NCBI GenBank assembly: GCA_015654965.1
Contig: JAATGD010000265.1
Span: 1 to 5,534 of the forward strand
DNA: 5,534 nt
Reading direction: 5' to 3'
Source: Hyphomicrobiales bacterium
Lineage (GTDB): Bacteria > Pseudomonadota > Alphaproteobacteria > Rhizobiales > Rhizobiaceae
Both the position numbers and the translations under genes were made by a program. Below, one piece after another: positions 1-5,534 of this stretch. How positions within the stretch are numbered: the first letter of the stretch is position 1; each line of letters begins with the position of its first letter. The notes under the pieces were generated by a model, which had not been told where the DNA came from, did no database searches, and saw only the letters and a program-made list of their open reading frames with translations.

Positions 1-889
1 CGGCAATGCCAATAATTTCCCCGGCCTTGACTGCAAGGGAAATCGAGCGCAACGCAGTGGAAAAGGGACCACGCGGTGGTTGCGACAGCGCATTGATTTC
101 CAGAAGATTCTGACTTTGCTCACCGGCAGCCACCACAGGCGCGCGCGCTACAATCTTGATATCGTTGCCGACCATCATGCGTGCAAGCGACGCCGCCGTT
201 TCCTGACGCGGATCGCAATGCGCCACCACCTTGCCATGCCGCAACACCGTTGCCCGATCGCAAAGCCGCTTCACCTCTTCAAGACGGTGGCTGATATAGA
301 GGATCGACTTGCCCTCCGCCTTAAGGCGTTCCAGCGTCACGAACAGCCGCTCAGCCTCCTGCGGCGTCAAGACTGCCGTCGGCTCATCGAGAATGATCAG
401 GTCCGGCTCCTGAAGAAGACAGCGCACGATTTCGATACGCTGGCGCTCGCCCACCGAAAGATCGCCGACATGCGCAGCCGGATCGACCGGCAGGCCATAC
501 GTCGTTCCCACTTCACGAGCGCGTTTTGCCACTTCTGCCAGTGACAGCGAACCATCAAGCGAAAGCGCTATGTTTTCGGCGGCGGTCAGGGAGTCAAAGA
601 GGGAAAAATGCTGGAAAACCATGCCAATGCCAAGGCTTCTTGCAACGGCAGGTTCAGCAATGACAACGTGCTCGCCTTTCCAGACGATCTCGCCTTCCAG
701 CGGCTGCAAGGCACCGAACAGCATTTTGACAAAAGTCGATTTTCCGGCCCCGTTTTCACCCAGAAGCGCGTGAATTTCTCCCGGTGCAATGGTGAGGTCA
801 ACACCATCGCAGGCCCTGAGCTGCCCGAACAGTTTCGTAAGCCGGCGGACATCCAGAAGAGTCCGGTCGTATAATGTGGCTGCCATCAT
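1..889 (-). CDS. ABC transporter ATP-binding protein, BMP/simple-nucleoside type, N-terminal part
   Basis: This is the first 296 codons of a two-domain ATPase; the 3' end lies beyond base 1. It should energise an inner-membrane importer, probably for nucleosides or a related small solute taken from a BMP-family lipoprotein. In the first nucleotide-binding domain I read Walker A GENGAGKST (residues 44-52), the Q-loop glutamine in MVFQHFSLF (Q93), signature LSVGE (144-148), Walker B LIILDEP (164-170) and the H-loop in YISHR (H201). The LSVGERQRIEI and DEPTAVLTPQE wording is typical of YufO/NupA-like proteins rather than the RbsA/MglA sugar group. A second domain begins around residue 280, and the window ends at GEIIGIAG, the usual start of that domain. 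Translation can begin at either of two tandem ATGs (889 or 886); an in-frame TAA lies three codons upstream. The GGGG at 891-894 suits the second ATG better. The first domain appears intact. The substrate is inferred from family resemblance only. Confidence 0.88.
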   Translation of the reverse strand, partial: MMAATLYDRTLLDVRRLTKLFGQLRACDGVDLTIAPGEIHALLGENGAGKSTFVKMLFGALQPLEGEIVWKGEHVVIAEPAVARSLGIGMVFQHFSLFDSLTAAENIALSLDGSLSLAEVAKRAREVGTTYGLPVDPAAHVGDLSVGERQRIEIVRCLLQEPDLIILDEPTAVLTPQEAERLFVTLERLKAEGKSILYISHRLEEVKRLCDRATVLRHGKVVAHCDPRQETAASLARMMVGNDIKIVARAPVVAAGEQSQNLLEINALSQPPRGPFSTALRSISLAVKAGEIIGIA

Positions 890-963
890 TCCCCGTTATA
901 TTTTATGCAATTTTAGCCAGCAGCTTCGTTCTTGGTAAGTCCAACATTAGTCGCAGCCTGCAT

Positions 964-1938
964 TTATGGCAGCAGGATGCTCGTACCTGTGGTCTTGCGT
1001 GCTTCCAGATCTTCATGCGCTTTTTTTACGTCTTTGAGCGCATAGGTCTGGTTGATTTCAATTTTGACAGCGTCACTGCCCACAATGTCAAAAAGCTCCG
1101 TCGCTGTCTTTTCCAGATCGGCGCGTTTCGCGACATAGTTGAACAGGGTCGGGCGTGTGATAAAAAGTGATCCCCTTTGCGCCAGAAGGCCCAGATCGAA
1201 GGGAGGAATAAGCCCTGACGATTGCCCGAAACAGGCCAACACGCCCAAGGGTTTCAACACATCGAGCGAACCCATATAAGTGTCGCGGCCGATAGAGTCA
1301 TAAACCACATCCACACCCTCGCCATTGGTCAGTTCCCGTACCTTTTCAACGAAATTGTCGGTGCGGTAATTGATGACGTGATCATAGCCATGCTGCTTTG
1401 CCAGCGCGACCTTCTCCTCGGAACCGGCTGTGCCAATCACAGTCGCGCCAAGATGTTTCGCCCATTGTCCGGCGATCAGGCCCACGCCGCCTGCGGCCGC
1501 GTGAAAAAGAATGGTGTGGCCTTTTGCAACGCGAAACGTGCGGCGCAACAGATATTGCGCTGTCATGCCTTTGAGCATCATGGCCGCAGCGGTTTTGAGA
1601 TCAATATTGTCCGGCACTTTTACCAGACGGTCGGCAGGCAGGATACGCTCATCGGCATAGGAACCGGGCGTGGCCGCATAGGCCACACGGTCGCCGACCC
1701 GAAGTGTGTCGACACCTTCGCCCACGGCAATAACCGTACCCGCGCCTTCATTACCGGGCGTAAACGGCATTTGTGCCGCCTTATAAAGACCCGTGCGAAA
1801 ATAAACGTCGATGAAATTCAGGCCTATGGCTTCATGGCGGACCTTCGCTTCCCCCGGTCCCGGCGCGCCAATCTCCACCTGTTCGTATGTGAGAACCTCA
1901 GGGCCACCTGTTTGATGGACACGAATGGCATTGATCAT
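964..1938 (-). CDS. qor: NAD(P)H:quinone oxidoreductase, zinc-independent MDR family (QorA-like)
   Basis: This 324-residue cytosolic enzyme is expected to transfer electrons from NADPH to quinones or other electron-poor carbonyls. Its length matches E. coli QorA (about 327), and the alignment from memory is close throughout: HQTGGPEVL (8-16), AIGLNFIDVYFRTGLY (37-52), the cofactor motif AAAGGVGLIAGQWAKHLGA (147-165), VINYR (188-192), VYDSIGRDT (212-220) and GSLFITRPTL (256-265). Alcohol dehydrogenases of this superfamily have a zinc-ligand GHE motif; here it reads PGNEGAG (61-67), and no structural-zinc cysteine cluster is present, so it belongs to the zinc-free quinone reductase branch. The start is well supported: GGAG at 1946-1949 lies seven bases before the ATG. 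That ATG overlaps the pcs stop codon as ATGA, pointing to translational coupling. The precise physiological substrate cannot be read from sequence. Confidence 0.94.
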   Translation of the reverse strand: MINAIRVHQTGGPEVLTYEQVEIGAPGPGEAKVRHEAIGLNFIDVYFRTGLYKAAQMPFTPGNEGAGTVIAVGEGVDTLRVGDRVAYAATPGSYADERILPADRLVKVPDNIDLKTAAAMMLKGMTAQYLLRRTFRVAKGHTILFHAAAGGVGLIAGQWAKHLGATVIGTAGSEEKVALAKQHGYDHVINYRTDNFVEKVRELTNGEGVDVVYDSIGRDTYMGSLDVLKPLGVLACFGQSSGLIPPFDLGLLAQRGSLFITRPTLFNYVAKRADLEKTATELFDIVGSDAVKIEINQTYALKDVKKAHEDLEARKTTGTSILLP

Positions 1939-2744
1939 AGCGCATCTCCGCTTTTCTTTGTGGCGACAGCCTTTTCAGCCGCAACAATGGCGGCCGTTCG
2001 TCCAAGATTGGGGAAGAACTGCATGACCGCACCAATGAAGTAGATATAAAGTCCGGTTACCGAGATGCCGATACGAACCCAGAGCGGCGCATCAAGCATA
2101 TAATAAAGCGCAATGATGCCGAAAGCGCACCAGAGCAGGAAGATCGTCAGATTGACGGGACGCAGCCGGGCCACACGCACCGGATGCAGGAAATTGATCG
2201 GCAGGAAAGACAGGATTGCCGAAAAGACCACGGTCGCAAAGGCCACCCATTCGCCGGGCCTGACGATGAACAGCGTGAAGACCACCATGTTCCAGACAAC
2301 CGGAAAACCTTTGAAAAAGTTCTCCTTGGTCTTCATGCCCGTATCGGCATAATAGATCGCGCTCGAAACCACGATGATCGCGCCGGAAATGAACGACAGA
2401 TTGGTGCCCATGAACCCGCTTTGATAAAGCGCGAAGGCCGGTATCAGGACATAGGTCACATAGTCGATGATATTATCGAGCAATTCGCCCGACCAGTTGG
2501 GCAAAACATATTTGACTTCCAACTTGCGCGCGATGGGACCATCGATACCGTCAACAAAAAGCGCCAGCCCCAGCCACCACCACATGGCAGTATAGCGACC
2601 GTCGCTGGCGGCCACAATGGAAAGAAAAGCGAGAAAAGAACCCGAAGCCGTCAACAAATGAACAGAAAAAGCCTTGGCCTGAGGTGCCGTGACTTTCTTG
2701 GCTTTGAGTTTTCCGGTCAGTTTGGTTTTCACGCCATTCGCCAT
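1935..2744 (-). CDS. pcs: Phosphatidylcholine synthase (CDP-diacylglycerol:choline O-phosphatidyltransferase)
   Basis: This inner-membrane enzyme condenses CDP-diacylglycerol directly with choline to give phosphatidylcholine and CMP. In Brucella and rhizobia this pathway uses choline from the host or environment. The 269-residue product carries the CDP-alcohol phosphatidyltransferase signature: D68-G69-x2-A72-R73, then a 12-residue spacer typical of Pcs, then G86-x3-D90-x3-D94. The aspartates coordinate the divalent metal in this family. About eight hydrophobic segments are visible, near residues 27-47, 54-66, 95-111, 116-133, 149-161, 165-185, 197-217 and 221-244. The N-terminus is lysine-rich (KTKLTGKLKAKK). 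It is longer than the roughly 240-residue Sinorhizobium enzyme, with extra residues at both ends. The ATG at 2744 is the first possible start, because an in-frame TAA lies at 2751-2753. The only purine-rich site is a GAGG at 2757-2760, rather far (12 bases) from the ATG. It is the first gene of a pair with qor. Confidence 0.95.
   Translation of the reverse strand: MANGVKTKLTGKLKAKKVTAPQAKAFSVHLLTASGSFLAFLSIVAASDGRYTAMWWWLGLALFVDGIDGPIARKLEVKYVLPNWSGELLDNIIDYVTYVLIPAFALYQSGFMGTNLSFISGAIIVVSSAIYYADTGMKTKENFFKGFPVVWNMVVFTLFIVRPGEWVAFATVVFSAILSFLPINFLHPVRVARLRPVNLTIFLLWCAFGIIALYYMLDAPLWVRIGISVTGLYIYFIGAVMQFFPNLGRTAAIVAAEKAVATKKSGDAL
1946..1949 (-). promoter_or_regulatory. Ribosome binding site for qor, inside the pcs coding end
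   Basis: On the minus strand GGAG lies seven bases before the qor ATG. It sits within the last codons of pcs, so ribosomes ending pcs translation pass over it. This supports the chosen qor start and coupled translation. Confidence 0.65.
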
Positions 2745-2889
2745 TTCTTTTTATCGCCTCGCAATTTCCGCAGAAGGCCAGCGATTTGATTTCTCTCAGA
2801 GGGCAGATCCAATCAGGGCATGGAGCAAATGAACAGATACCCCTAGCCCTTCTTGTCGATGCACGGCCCATTCATCCCAGAAAAGCCGC

Positions 2890-2910
2890 TTTTCACTATA
2901 AAGCTTTCAC
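2890..2910. repeat. Short direct repeats (CTTTTCAC and CTTTCAC) with 14-base spacing
   Basis: TTTCAC occurs at 2891-2896 and again at 2905-2910, each preceded by a C/T-rich base run (GCTTTTCAC, then GCTTTCAC), separated by TATAAA. On the minus strand they read GTGAAAG and GTGAAAAG, upstream of pcs. The arrangement is visible by eye; a role as a regulator binding site is conjecture. Confidence 0.35.
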
Positions 2911-2963
2911 CGAATAAGATCGAAAGCGCAAGTAAGGCAGAGGCTAAATTGCGCGTCATTCCA

Positions 2964-2992
2964 CGGAAGATTGGCCTTTGATGGCAATTCCG
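2964..2992. repeat. Imperfect inverted repeat (possible operator or hairpin)
   Basis: The left arm 2964-2976 (CGGAAGATTGGCC) can pair over ten base pairs with the right arm 2983-2992 (GGCAATTCCG) across the six-base loop TTTGAT, if a GA and a single G in the left arm are bulged. It is followed by TTTAAATA rather than a T-run, so a terminator is unlikely. It overlaps a weak plus-strand promoter candidate, which would suit an operator. Confidence 0.35.
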
Positions 2993-2998
2993 TTTAAA
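2971..2998 (+). promoter_or_regulatory. Weak sigma-70-like promoter candidate for the FAD hydroxylase gene
   Basis: TTGGCC (2971-2976, four of six matches to TTGACA) and TTTAAA (2993-2998) are separated by 16 bases. A transcript from here would have a leader of roughly 105 bases before the ATG at 3113. The match is modest and found by eye only. Confidence 0.2.
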
Positions 2999-3100
2999 TA
3001 GAGATGCAATGAAGCGGACGGGAATCATCCTCTGACACCGCAGGCGCAATCAATTCGAGACTGTCCGGGCAGCCTTTATGCTTTCATCAAAATCCCGGCC

Positions 3101-3105
3101 AAGGA
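3101..3105 (+). promoter_or_regulatory. Ribosome binding site for the FAD hydroxylase gene
   Basis: AAGGA lies seven bases before the ATG at 3113. This favours that start over the in-frame ATG nine codons later (3140), which lies just before the FAD-binding strand. Confidence 0.65.
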
Positions 3106-3112
3106 AAGCGAC

Positions 3113-4357
3113 ATGAACGATCTCGCAGCCCAAAAAACCATGACCGATATCGTGATCAGTGGCGGCGGGCCAGCCGGTATGATGGCGGCGCTGGCGCTCG
3201 CATCCGAGGGCCGACGCATCGTCTTATTGGGACCGGAAACGGACCGCGATGATCGTCGCACCACAGCTTTGATGATGCCAGCCATTCGCTTTCTGCAAGA
3301 GATCGGGGTGTGGGATGCGATTGAACCGGAAGCGGCGGCTTTTGCATCCATGCGCATTGTGGACGCAACCAGTCGTCTTATCCGCAGCCCCACGGTGACA
3401 TTCCGCGCCAGCGAAGTCGACGAGCAGACCTTTGGCTATAATATTCCCAATGCCGTGCTGAACGCAAAACTGACCAAAGCCGTGGCCGGGCAAGCCCATA
3501 TTGAGCGCATAACGGCACCTGCCATCGAATATCGCCCCAATGGCGATCATGTGACGGTCACGCTTAAAGGTGGCGATACGCTGCATACCCGATTACTGGT
3601 CGCAGCCGACGGGCGCAATTCCGGCGCACGCGAAGCCGTTGGCATCCGCACCCGCCGCTGGCATTATCCGCAGACGGCTGTCGTCCTGTCGTTTTCGCAC
3701 GCGATCGATCATCAGAATATTTCAACGGAATTTCATACCGAGGAAGGGCCGTTTACGCAGGTGCCACTCAAGGGAAAGCGGTCTAGCCTTGTCTGGGTTG
3801 TCAATTCCGAGCGCGCCCAAACATTGCTTTCCCTTGATGATAGCATCCTTGCAACACGCATCGAAGCAATGATGCAATCCATGCTCGGTCCGATCAGCAT
3901 CGATGTGCGCCCGCAAGCATGGCCCTTGTCGGGTCTTGTGCCGCATGCTTTTGCCGCAAGGCGAACAATCCTGATTGGCGAGGCTGCGCATGTCTTCCCG
4001 CCCATCGGCGCACAAGGGCTTAATCTCGGAACACGCGACGTTGAAACCCTTGTCAAGGCCGTAAAAGCCGATCCGGTCGATCCCGGCTCTGATCGCGTCA
4101 TCCGCGCTTATGACCGTTCACGCAGGCCGGATATTCTGGCGCGCACCGGCTCGGTGGATGCGCTCAACCGCACGCTTCTTTCGCCCCTGCTGCCTGCGCA
4201 AATTCTGCGCAATGCGGGGCTGGAAATGCTGCGCTCCTTTGCGCCCTTGCGTGCCTTCTTCATGCGTGAAGGGCTGCGTCCGGGCAGCGGCTTTGCGCAT
4301 TTCCTGCCCAAATTGCCCGATTTGAGCAAACACAGGCGTGTCCAACCGCATGAATGA
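3113..4357 (+). CDS. FAD-dependent ubiquinone-biosynthesis-type hydroxylase (UbiH/UbiF/UbiL/COQ6 family)
   Basis: This 414-residue flavoprotein monooxygenase probably hydroxylates the aromatic ring of a ubiquinone precursor using NAD(P)H and O2, at the membrane face. The N-terminal dinucleotide-binding fold reads IVISGGGPAGMMAALALA (residues 13-30, glycines 17, 19 and 22). The middle DG motif is LLVAADGRNSGAREAVG (161-177, D166-G167), and the C-terminal FAD motif is IGEAAHVFPPIGAQGLNLGTRD (288-309). The tail (LNRTLLSPLLPAQILRNAGL, then PLRAFFMREGL) resembles that of UbiH-family members. Length is normal for the family (about 390-410). Two oddities are the GE at 289-290, where GD is usual, and GAQG in place of the AGQG of E. 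coli UbiF/UbiH; I associate the latter form with alphaproteobacterial homologues. Alphaproteobacteria use different sets of these hydroxylases, so which ring carbon is modified cannot be decided here, and I give no symbol. The start is supported by AAGGA at 3101-3105. hspQ follows on the same strand after 66 bases. Confidence 0.88.
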   Translation: MNDLAAQKTMTDIVISGGGPAGMMAALALASEGRRIVLLGPETDRDDRRTTALMMPAIRFLQEIGVWDAIEPEAAAFASMRIVDATSRLIRSPTVTFRASEVDEQTFGYNIPNAVLNAKLTKAVAGQAHIERITAPAIEYRPNGDHVTVTLKGGDTLHTRLLVAADGRNSGAREAVGIRTRRWHYPQTAVVLSFSHAIDHQNISTEFHTEEGPFTQVPLKGKRSSLVWVVNSERAQTLLSLDDSILATRIEAMMQSMLGPISIDVRPQAWPLSGLVPHAFAARRTILIGEAAHVFPPIGAQGLNLGTRDVETLVKAVKADPVDPGSDRVIRAYDRSRRPDILARTGSVDALNRTLLSPLLPAQILRNAGLEMLRSFAPLRAFFMREGLRPGSGFAHFLPKLPDLSKHRRVQPHE

Positions 4358-4366
4358 TGATCATGC
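4348..4366. repeat. Small inverted repeat spanning the hydroxylase stop codon
   Basis: GCATGA (4348-4353) and TCATGC (4361-4366) are perfect reverse complements around a seven-base loop containing the TGA stop. No T-run follows, so it is not a standard rho-independent terminator. A six-pair stem of this kind can arise by chance. Confidence 0.35.
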
Positions 4367-4423
4367 ACCTTCTCATGCCGCGCGCGACTTTAATTTGCCG
4401 TGTGACGCACTACATGATGTCTC

Positions 4424-4762
4424 ATGGGTATGACACAGATAAAACACGCAAAGTTCCAGATCGGGCAGGTGGTGAAACACCGGCTGTTTCCCTTCAGGGG
4501 CGTTATTTTCGATGTGGATCCTGAATTTGCCAATACGGAGGAATGGTATCAATCCATTCCCGAAGAAATGCGCCCTCACCGTAACCAGCCATTTTATCAT
4601 CTGCTCGCTGAAAACGCGGATTCGGAATATGTCGCTTACGTTTCAGAACAAAATCTTGTCGCCGATCCCAGTGGCGAGCCCTTGCGTCATTCACAGATAG
4701 GCGAGGTTTTCGAACATTTCGATAACGGCACCTATCGTGTGAAATCGCAGCATGCGAATTGA
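4424..4762 (+). CDS. hspQ: Heat shock protein HspQ (YccV-like, hemimethylated-DNA-binding domain)
   Basis: This 112-residue cytosolic protein belongs to the HspQ family. In enterobacteria HspQ is induced by heat, is linked to control of DnaA level and acts as a specificity factor for the Lon protease. The family core is clear: KFQIGQVVKHRLFPFRGVIF (10-29), DVDPEFANTEEWYQSIP (30-46), PFYHLLAENAD (56-66) and YVAYVSEQNLVAD (69-81), aligning over its length with E. coli HspQ (about 105 residues). The distal part, EPLRHSQIGEVFEHFDNGTYRV, is more variable between groups. The start may be the ATG at 4424 or the one at 4430 (M3). Neither has a recognisable Shine-Dalgarno site, which is odd for an otherwise clean gene. 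A -10-like TTTAAT at 4389-4394 lacks a matching -35 or a clear heat-shock sigma box. It may be co-transcribed with the hydroxylase 66 bases upstream or have its own promoter. Its role in this organism is inferred from the family. Confidence 0.93.
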   Translation: MGMTQIKHAKFQIGQVVKHRLFPFRGVIFDVDPEFANTEEWYQSIPEEMRPHRNQPFYHLLAENADSEYVAYVSEQNLVADPSGEPLRHSQIGEVFEHFDNGTYRVKSQHAN

Positions 4763-4797
4763 GCTTTTGTGCTTTTCAGCGCCTTAAGCCTGCGCCT

Positions 4798-5534
4798 CTA
4801 TAGAATTCGGCTTTGACTGGACGGATCGAAGAAAACCGACCTGTCGAGATTGAAGGCAAGCCGTGAGGACTGACCGGCTACAAGACGCGCATCGGCCCGC
4901 AGGCGTGCAACCGCATGCTTGCCGCCAAGGCGCGTTACGGCAAAAGTGTCGGAGCCTGCCGGTTCCACCACATCGATCAGACAATCGCCTTCAACGACAG
5001 AAGCCGCATTGCGATCGGCACCATCCGGGTCGGTCAGAGCTTCAGGCCGGATACCGAATATAATCTGTTTTCCAACATAATTTCCAAGGTCTTGCGGGAC
5101 ATTTTTAAGAGTAAGTCTGAGGAACGATCCCTCCCCATGTTCAAGAGCAATCGCAAAGTCCGATCCGTTCTTTTCAACAGAAGCGGTTAAAAGATTCATA
5201 GCGGGTGAGCCCATAAAATCCGCCACGAACATATTGGCCGGATTGTTGTAGATTTCAGCCGGGGTGCCGAACTGCTGCAGGACACCATCTTTTAAGACTG
5301 CGATCTTGCTCGCCAAAGTCATGGCCTCGATCTGGTCATGGGTTACATCGACGATCGTGGTCTTCATGTGATTATGCAGGCGCTTGATCTCGGTGCGCAG
5401 ATCCACCCGCAGCTTGGCATCGAGCTTCGACAGCGGCTCATCGAATAAAAAGATCTGCGGATTGCGCACCAGAGCAAGCCCCATGGCAACGCGCTGGCTC
5501 TGGCCGCCGGAAAGTTGGCTCGGCTTACGGTCAA
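4798..5534 (-). CDS. Sugar/glycerol-3-phosphate ABC transporter ATP-binding protein (MalK/UgpC type), C-terminal part
   Basis: These are the last 244 codons of a single-domain ATPase that continues past the right edge; roughly 115-125 N-terminal residues, with Walker A and the Q-loop, are missing. It should power uptake of a sugar, polyol or glycerol-3-phosphate through an inner-membrane permease pair. Counting from the first full codon, I see the signature LSGGQ (7-11), Walker B IFLFDEP (27-33), the D-loop SKLD (35-38) and the H-loop VTHDQ (H65). These are followed by the MalK-type sequence FVADFMGSPAMN and an OB-fold/TOBE regulatory domain containing FGIRPEAL and EPAGSDTF. The reading frame is open through the window edge, so an internal start at 5484 would cut the signature and is rejected. 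Unusual residues are LSGGQS for the common LSGGQR, MGLAL for MGRAL, and VDVTHDQ for VYVTHDQ. The gene converges on hspQ with 35 bases between. The substrate cannot be assigned. Confidence 0.92.
   Translation of the reverse strand, partial: DRKPSQLSGGQSQRVAMGLALVRNPQIFLFDEPLSKLDAKLRVDLRTEIKRLHNHMKTTIVDVTHDQIEAMTLASKIAVLKDGVLQQFGTPAEIYNNPANMFVADFMGSPAMNLLTASVEKNGSDFAIALEHGEGSFLRLTLKNVPQDLGNYVGKQIIFGIRPEALTDPDGADRNAASVVEGDCLIDVVEPAGSDTFAVTRLGGKHAVARLRADARLVAGQSSRLAFNLDRSVFFDPSSQSRIL

Larger units (their letters stand above)
2745..3112. other. Divergent intergenic region between pcs and the FAD hydroxylase gene
   Basis: These 368 bases separate two divergently transcribed genes and should hold both promoters. 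I see an imperfect inverted repeat (2964-2992), a pair of CTTTCAC direct repeats (2890-2910, the first with an extra T), a one-base-centre palindrome AAAAGC-C-GCTTTT (2881-2893), and -10-like boxes. The latter are TATAAA at 2897-2902 on the plus strand, TATAGT on the minus strand at 2895-2900, and TTTAAA at 2993-2998. No -35 box is strong. A minus-strand reading frame of 38 codons (2843-2959) could encode a small hydrophobic protein but lacks a clear ribosome site. I see no RNA gene, riboswitch or rho-independent terminator. Confidence 0.7.

Noticed and set aside
80..544. Plus-strand open frame (154 codons) at the left end
   Set aside because: The opposite strand encodes an intact ABC ATPase domain with all motifs, so this is its antisense shadow.
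1222..2043. Long plus-strand open frame (273 codons) opposite qor and the end of pcs
   Set aside because: It lies entirely antisense to two clear genes. Its translation is rich in His, Arg and Cys with no recognisable domain, as expected of a shadow frame in GC-rich coding DNA.
2184..2789. Plus-strand open frame (201 codons) opposite pcs
   Set aside because: Antisense to a strongly recognised membrane enzyme; the product is Arg/His/Gln-rich low-complexity sequence without a family resemblance.
4389..4394. Heat-shock promoter for hspQ
   Set aside because: TTTAAT is a fair -10 hexamer, but I could not find a CTTGAA-like or TTGACA-like box at the right distance, so a promoter call is not supported.
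4763..4797. Possible bidirectional terminator between the convergent hspQ and ABC genes
   Set aside because: The 35-base gap has a CTTAAG palindrome and short T-runs, but no stem of useful length followed by a T-tract on either strand.
1..5534. A novel defence, mobile or secondary-metabolite system
   Set aside because: All substantial genes fall in well-known housekeeping or transport families, with uniform coding character and no repeats arrays, integrases, toxins or transposases visible.

Overview
The window looks like ordinary chromosome from an alphaproteobacterium of the Rhizobiales, most probably the Brucella/Ochrobactrum group. This is inferred from the proteins: a one-step phosphatidylcholine synthase (Pcs), a family typical of rhizobia and Brucella; a UbiH/COQ6-type hydroxylase with the PPIGAQGLNLG motif form that I associate with alphaproteobacteria; and an HspQ with the rhizobial-looking HRLFPFRGV core. 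No rRNA, tRNA, insertion sequence, CRISPR array or phage gene is visible. Both ends of the window cut through an ABC transporter ATPase gene.

Layout. The left end (1-889, minus strand) holds the N-terminal part of a duplicated-domain ATPase of the BMP/simple-nucleoside (YufO/NupA-like) type; it is open at base 1. A 74-base gap separates it from qor (964-1938, minus), a zinc-free NAD(P)H:quinone oxidoreductase. The qor start codon overlaps the stop codon of pcs (1935-2744, minus) in an ATGA, so pcs and qor are almost certainly co-transcribed, pcs first. The ABC gene follows on the same strand and may or may not belong to that unit.

A 368-base divergent intergenic region (2745-3112) separates pcs from a plus-strand FAD-dependent ubiquinone-biosynthesis-type hydroxylase (3113-4357). 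It carries an imperfect inverted repeat, a pair of short direct repeats and weak promoter-like boxes. The hydroxylase is followed after 66 bases by hspQ (4424-4762, plus). hspQ converges, with a 35-base gap, on a MalK/UgpC-type sugar ABC ATPase (4798-5534, minus), whose N-terminus lies beyond the right edge.

How the genes fit together. The central block has a membrane and quinone theme: Pcs makes the membrane lipid phosphatidylcholine, Qor reduces quinones, and the hydroxylase probably modifies the ubiquinone ring. HspQ belongs to stress-linked protein quality control. The two ABC ATPases belong to separate uptake systems whose other subunits lie outside the window. I found no convincing previously undescribed system. 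The points worth a second look are the pcs-qor coupling, the intergenic repeats, a possible 38-residue small protein upstream of pcs, and residue substitutions near conserved motifs in the hydroxylase and the right-hand ATPase.
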